Below, one piece after another: positions 58,287 to 64,000 of a stretch of DNA of 64,000 bases. Numbering within the stretch: the first letter of the stretch is position 1; each line of letters begins with the position of its first letter. Below the pieces are notes generated by a model. It ran no database searches and was not told the DNA's origin. It saw only the letters and a list, made by a program, of their open reading frames with translations. A program made the position numbers and the translations under genes. Origin of the DNA: Akebia trifoliata (taxonomy: Eukaryota > Streptophyta > Magnoliopsida > Ranunculales > Lardizabalaceae); NCBI GenBank assembly GCA_017979445.1, contig JADQWC010000029.1, positions 1 through 64,000 on the forward strand. The letters run 5' to 3'.

Positions 58287-59107
58287 TGTGGCGCCCCGTC
58301 AAACACTAACACAAAACCCCATGTCAAAACTCGAGATACTAGGAGGCATCTCGAAATTTCGGCAAGGTCTCCTCTGTTTATGTTAGCATTCCAAGGTGTT
58401 CAACAAGCACCTGATAAACGACATACATTCCTGCATATATACATTCAAAATATAATACTAGCGGAAGCCTATATACATCTAATAACATACAAAAATCAGA
58501 GTGCGAAAGAAGAAGTTTATATACATGATTATACAGGAATTCCTCATTCTAACAAAATTCCTAACGCTCAAAATCAAAATCTATATTATTTTCAGACAAA
58601 TCGACACCACTAGGGGTAATAACCCCAATACTCACCAGGTAATGGACTCTGGTCATCTATCTGACCCACCAGATGGTCCTTACTCGTTGGTTCTATGCCC
58701 GCCTCACCAACTGCAAGCTCTGAAGCTAAAAAAAATAGGAAGAAACGGGTGAGTAACAATGGTTACCCAGTAAAGAAATAAACAATTTCTGCCAATAACC
58801 TCTTCTAGCATTAACGAATAAACATACTGAATCATTTTAACATATGCAAAGTTTTACAGAGTAAACTACGATTAACTGGTACATATAGCCAGGGATGTGC
58901 AACTAAACATTTTAAAACTGATATTTCATCAATCAACATTACTCACTATAACATTCTCTTTTTATACAAATCTAATTGATCAAATAGAAACATTAAACAT
59001 GCATTTCATTTTATATATCAAAATAAGCAATAGATACATAATACACGATGGTGGAGTATTAGAATTAAAGAGTTGGGATTCACGACTGGATCGCTCCCAG
59101 TCGAGAC

Positions 59108-60625
59108 TGTTAGTACCATGTTTTGTCAATTCCAAGATTAGTCGTATGTTGTCATGTTGTAACTACTAGAAGACATTGTTCGTATGCATTACATCAACGA
59201 CAAATCCATAGTGTATCAAAACCAATCAAGGACAAGGGACATCTTCACCCATGGAGCATCAGAACATGTTATTATCGAAACATCTTACGAGTGTTCTAAG
59301 GTCATCCGAAAATCAGCTCTTTCTCAAGGGAAACAGAAGCTGTCGGCAGGAGTGAAGGATCCATCGTCACCAACAGAACAAAATGAGAAAAATTCTATCG
59401 GTGGCAGAAGCTCTAACCTGTCGGTTCCACCGATGAATACCCTACCGGATCTACCGTCATCCACCGACAGATCAAAATGAAAAATTTTCAATCGGTGGAA
59501 GAAGCTCTAACTTGTCGGTCCCACCGACGGAATATCCATCGGTTCCACCTGATGAACAACTTGTCGATCCCACCGCCATCCACTGCCAGAACTAATTGAG
59601 AAATCATCCTTTGGTGGCAGAAGCATAGTTCTATCGGTTCCACCGTTATAATGCTCATCGGTCCCATCGATGACTCTTGGAGGTTCCACCGACAGTGCTT
59701 CCAATAGTGTTCAACAATAAGATTTTCAACCGTTATGTGTGGTCGATGCCACCGATAGGATTCAGGTGCCACCGACATGAAACCGTTAAGAACAGGTTCT
59801 ATAAAAGAAAAGCTCTAGGCTTCATTTTCCTTTTATCAACAACTTCTGAGTTAGGCCCAAACAAATAAGTACATTTCAAAAAGCTTAACAAAGTAAGAAA
59901 AATCGTTAGGTAAAGTCGAAACCATGCACATCAAGCTACTTCATCTGAGTTGATCAAGCTTCACTTACTTCATCCTTCAAGCATTTACATTCTAACATTG
60001 AGCTAGTCAAGGAGCCAAAGATGAAGGAAGTAGTAAAGAACCAAAGAATTACAAACTCACCTCATTCATCATAATTATGAGTTTGATTGTTTTGTTTTAA
60101 TTTCAAAAATACTCTTGTAATAGTTTACTTGAATTCTCCTTCAAAATCAAGCACTTAATTGAGTTGCAGACTCACGTTGAGTGATAAAGATTACTGAGTT
60201 CCCGAAGTACAAAACTCAGACATTTTGAGTGGATGTGATTCACTTAATCTTAGGTTGCAGAATCAACCCCGGAAAATTCTATGTGCCGTTTAAGGTGAAT
60301 CAAAAATCTCAGTTTTAGTAAACACCAAAGAACCATCAATTGGGGTTCTCTTGGGAGTGGACGAAGGCACAGTTGCTGAACCACTATAAATTGCGTGTCT
60401 CGTATTTTTCTCTAATTTCTTTATCTTCATGCAAATCTGAATGTTTATCATGATTGATCATAGCTTGCATAAATCTCTTGTTCCATGAATGATTTGGTGA
60501 ATGTATCAATAGAACAAACTCATTAAAAATTCAATCACACTTAAGTGTTCACATTTAGAAGAATTTTTAAATAGTCCTATTCACCCCCCCTCTAGGTCTA
60601 TATATTGTCAAAGCCGGTAATTTCA
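59108..60625 (+). mobile_element. Solo LTR (1518 bp), probably Copia-type, inside the inverted Tekay LTR
   Basis: Starts TGTTAGTACCATG and ends GCCGGTAATTTCA. Flanks are GAGAC (59103-59107) and GGGAC (60626-60630), a 5-bp target duplication with one change. The surrounding Tekay sequence continues across it. TTCACCCCCCCTCTAGGTC-like sequence near its 3' end is typical of some plant Copia LTRs (SIRE/Maximus type); orientation and lineage are inferred from this only. It contains many short CGGTTCCACCGA-type inverted motifs at 59400-59780. Confidence 0.75.
59410..59790. repeat. Cluster of short inverted motifs (TCGGT-TCC-ACCGA)
   Basis: At least ten copies of (G)TCGGTTCCACCGA(T/C) or close variants, spaced irregularly, inside the solo LTR. 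Each is a small palindrome; open frames over it on both strands are by-products. Confidence 0.7.
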
Positions 60626-62813
60626 GGGACATGATGTTACAATTCTTCTTTGACTTTTAGTTCCTGATTTTGTAGCCGATCGCTGCATTTATCACGTATG
60701 GTTGACCATTTAACCAGTTTAGGCTGACCGTTTGACATGACTGTAAGTAATGGATCTTTTTTCGATGTGTCAGAACGTTCAATTACTATAGATTGTTAGT
60801 AATCACTAACTAATCATCTTCGTCTATGCCTATCAGGCGTACATGTGATTCTCAAATATACAAATCATTCGTATACGACCACCTTTACATTATAAGTTCA
60901 CTAGTAAAGATAGAAAGAAATATCTCGGATTCCAGTTGTGACTCCACTCTCATATGCGTCCCATACCACGTATGAGCTTGGTAGTCCCTACCGTATATCC
61001 CAGGATAGTACACCACTCCAGATGATATGACGCATTATCCCTTCAAGTATTCACAGACTCTTTAACAGCTCACAAAATAGCTACATATATATATTACTTT
61101 CATTTGAAAACAAAAGAGAAATTAACAATACAGGTTGAGAATGGATATCCAGTTTCCTACCATGCAAGTGTGGCCACCCAACCTAAAATAAATAACAAAA
61201 CGGAAACGTAAACATCACCTCGCGCTAACAGAAAGTAAATAAACATGCAACCAGTAATATTATCCCCGGATACCCGTTCACCAAGCTACACATAACACAA
61301 CAATGTAAAATGCAAACATCACCCCTCGGGTGTGATTCTGATATTTTACCATTTTCATACCCTTTTTTCCCTTTTTCGATTTTTTATAGTTTTCAATCTC
61401 TTCAATAAAATATCCATTTTTGATATTCATCAACTCAATATGAGTTCATTGAATATTAAATCACATTTTCCAACTATATAATTTATTTTTATCAATAATA
61501 TTGAAAAAATACAATTTTTATATCAAAACGGGGTCCTAGTAGTGCACAAGACCCAATTGATGGAAATAACCCGTAAAAATATTCTACCCATGTACAATTT
61601 GTTAAAAAATACAATTAAACATATCAAACATGCAACTTTTGACGTGAATTTTTAAATAACAAAAGAATTCTATATTTTTGAAATACATCAAATTTTTTCT
61701 GATAAAATCCTAAATATAATTTTCACAATCTACGATTACTAATAGAAATTGAAAGTTCCTTACAATCTCTAGGCGAAAGGATTGAAGCGCGTGCACAGAA
61801 ATCGAGGCAATCGGTACAAAAATCAAGATGGATCGAACTTCAAAACGACTGATTTTTTAATTTGACCCGGTGATTTTGAAGATTTCGATGCCGTCATCTT
61901 TTCTCCCTTCTGCGACGGAGGACGGTTTGACCTCGAAACAGACGAAATCTGAGGTCGAAGTTTCAAAACCCCTGTATATGTATACGATTGATTTTTGACG
62001 AGATGGGGTAAAAGAGAAGATGAAACGAAGGGATCTCGGGTGGGTTTTATAGATGCCGAAGCTGCGGATCTTTTTCCCTTCTGGGCGGTCGTCGACGGTG
62101 AGCCGTTTGTCATAGATCTGCGGTTGAAATTCGAAGAAAAAATGAATTTTTCGTTTAATTTTCGTTGACTGTATATTGATGGGTTGAGGAAGAAAAAGTG
62201 TATATAAAAAACAATTTAAAATTTTATTTATATAAAATTTGGGACGAAATCGATATTTCGCTTATTGTTTCGATCGACAATAACTTAACCGTCCAGACTC
62301 CAAAAAGACGAATGAATACTCTATTTCGCCTAATTTTTCATACCAGATCTAATGGTGTAGTCAATTTATACAAATTCTATTTCTAATAAAAATTTACATT
62401 TTTGACCTGAGGTGACCCCTAAAATTGATGTCGTTTTTTTTTTTAACGATAATTCGACTTCCTGATCTTCAAAAATGACAAATAAATAGTCCATGATCAA
62501 TAATTTTTCATTACGAACCCAATGGTATAATCAAATTTTAATAATTCTTTCTCTAGCAAAACGTCACTATTTTAGTCTGGTCCGACTCGATAATCAAGGA
62601 TTTTGCAACTTTTATATTCGGACTCGTATTTGAGCGTGCTTACAGACTAAAGTATGTTTTTCAATCATTTTGAATCCAATGGTGAGGTTAGATTCTATTA
62701 AAATGATCAGAAATATTTTAAAATTTTACCTCTAAGTCCCACTTTCAAGATTTTCTTAAAATTCAACTATTTATTTTTCCTCGAGATACGAATCGAGAAC
62801 TCGGGATTTTACA

Positions 62814-64000
62814 TTCTCCCCCCACCCTTAATAAAAATTTCATCCTCAAAATTAAAATCATTTCTTATCGAGCTTTGTCACGATTCCACTAACACGACAT
62901 GTATAACAAACAACACCTATTTACGATTACCATCTATTCTTAGTCCCAAACAAATCTCATTTATACCTCATAGACTTATGTCTCCCATATTCCGTCAACC
63001 CAATACATTCATCAACTAATCACTCTAATTCAAACTCATACTCCAACTAATCCATTATTTGTATAACCCTAAGATAACAATCAATTCACATTGTATCACT
63101 TCCCCACCAATGTCTATCAACAACAATCTTTCATATCTTCTCTATTCTTTATCTTTATTTCTCTCATCAATTACACCGTCTATTATGTTTTACCCATACT
63201 TGCATGAATTTTACTCCTTAATGCATAGTCTTACCGCAAACACATCACTATCTTTATATTCAATTCAATATTTCATTTTCTACTTAATGTGATATTTCCT
63301 CAAAACCTCTATCATAACCTTTATAATTTAAAATCTTACTCGAGGGGATAAATCCTACATCTATTTTCTTACAATTCCATTAAGTCATCATTAATGCAAC
63401 ATTGTCACAAGATTATTCTTTCTCACGTTTAAATCGACCCACCTCCTAACTTATACTCTACTAAATCTCTTTTATTTTACATGCCACATACTCTTTCAAA
63501 ATTGTACGATACCTTTTTCAAATTTCACTAGTTCCTCAACTCAACCATATATAGTATTAGTTATTACCCATACCTTCAATTGCTATATAGTCACATTACT
63601 AATCTTATAAATCGCATTCGCCTTCTCACACTTTACAACCATCCTTACACCTAAAACATACGTATCAATTATCAAAACGTAGTCTAATTGGTTCACAGTT
63701 AGCTTTTTATTTTTATTTATTTTTATAAGCTTGCACCTTTTCATTCTAGTTTCGAATTAGTTTCATTCCTTCACCCCCTTACTATTAGTTGAGTAGTTTC
63801 TACTTCGCCCACTTCCAGAAGCTTCGCAATTTCAAATTATAATAAATATCAAATCGCTAGAAAAATGGTGAGATTAAATATGAGGATGGGATGATAGCAT
63901 AGAAAGTGGAAAGCGGTAGGAGAAAGGTTGGTTGTTTAGTCCGCTCCAAATATTTTACTAGAATAATGAATAGTGGGAAGAACAACTCTAGTAAGTGTGC
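62814..64000 (-). other. 3' untranslated part of the minus-strand Tekay-like element; no gene
   Basis: On the minus strand AATGATTTTAATTTTGAGGA precedes the LTR, matching ATGATTTCAATTTCGAGGA before the LTR at 47309. Beyond that the plus strand is pyrimidine-rich (TTCATATCTTCTCTATTC...) and no integrase or chromodomain end can be read in any frame. The copy is therefore rearranged, non-autonomous or has an unusually long 3' region. Confidence 0.5.

Larger units (their letters stand above)
58287..62813 (-). mobile_element. Inverted Tekay-like LTR (third copy), split by a solo LTR
   Basis: On the minus strand it begins at 62813 with TGTAAAATCCCGAGTTCTCG and ends at 58287 with GGGGCGCCACA. Without the inserted 59108-60625 and one duplication copy it is about 3.0 kb, the normal Tekay LTR size here. 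Right of 62813 the minus strand shows AAGGGTGGGGGGAGAA, a polypurine tract, so this is the 3' LTR of a minus-strand element lying beyond the window. Confidence 0.85.

Noticed and set aside
59184..59868. Several frames on both strands
   Set aside because: They follow the short palindromic motifs of a solo LTR and are not conserved proteins.

Overview
This window looks like plant nuclear DNA, from a flowering plant with a repeat-rich genome. It is AT-rich, has no operons or bacterial signals, and is mostly nested long-terminal-repeat (LTR) retrotransposons. Three small pieces of host-type coding sequence with introns or plant-specific domains remain: a phytoene synthase exon, two exons of a CPBP/CAAX-type membrane protease, and a captured fragment of a class IV HD-Zip transcription factor. 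I cannot name the species. I found no tRNA, rRNA or CRISPR array.

Layout. 1-3017 is the 3' end of a Ty3/gypsy Tat/Ogre-like element (family X, copy X1): a 34-bp tandem array, polypurine tract and 3' LTR. 3018-4503 holds a 22-bp array and a 29-bp array. 5289-7391 is the primer-binding site and 5' LTR of a minus-strand Tat-like element (family Y, copy Y1). 7392 to about 19522 is a decayed plus-strand Tat element (A). It keeps protease, RNase H and integrase remnants, a 33-bp array, a long ANTISENSE gene remnant with a plant mobile domain and coiled coil, a 149-bp satellite-like array, a polypurine tract and a probable 3' LTR. 19687-20861 is a solo LTR (family B) with a perfect 5-bp target duplication; a truncated copy of it sits inside A where reverse transcriptase should be. 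21310-22534 is a truncated, inverted family X LTR. 22535-26783 is low-copy-looking DNA with the phytoene synthase exon and a fold-back MITE.

26789-50514 is one complete Tekay/Del-like chromovirus insertion: LTRs of 3143 and 3206 bp, an initiator-methionine-type primer site, gag, split protease, RT, RNase H, integrase and a chromodomain-like tail, flanked by the duplication TCTAT. Its protease is interrupted by Y2 (31572-44094, minus strand). Y2 carries its own integrase and the HD-Zip IV fragment, and is in turn interrupted by X2 (LTR at 37672). This is a three-level nest. The Tekay insertion lies about 125 bp from the CPBP protease exons (50644-50950), probably in an intron or at the gene edge. 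52449-54846 is the 5' end of a second Tekay copy, cut in gag by X3 (54847-58286). X3 borders an inverted third Tekay LTR (58287-62813), which contains a solo LTR of another family (59108-60625).

No retrotransposon here appears autonomous: every pol region has stops, frameshifts or missing domains. The most interesting content is host-derived sequence carried by Tat-like elements (an HD-Zip IV START/C-terminal piece; an antisense mobile-domain gene), the satellite-like arrays in their 3' regions, and the hairpin MITE beside the phytoene synthase exon.
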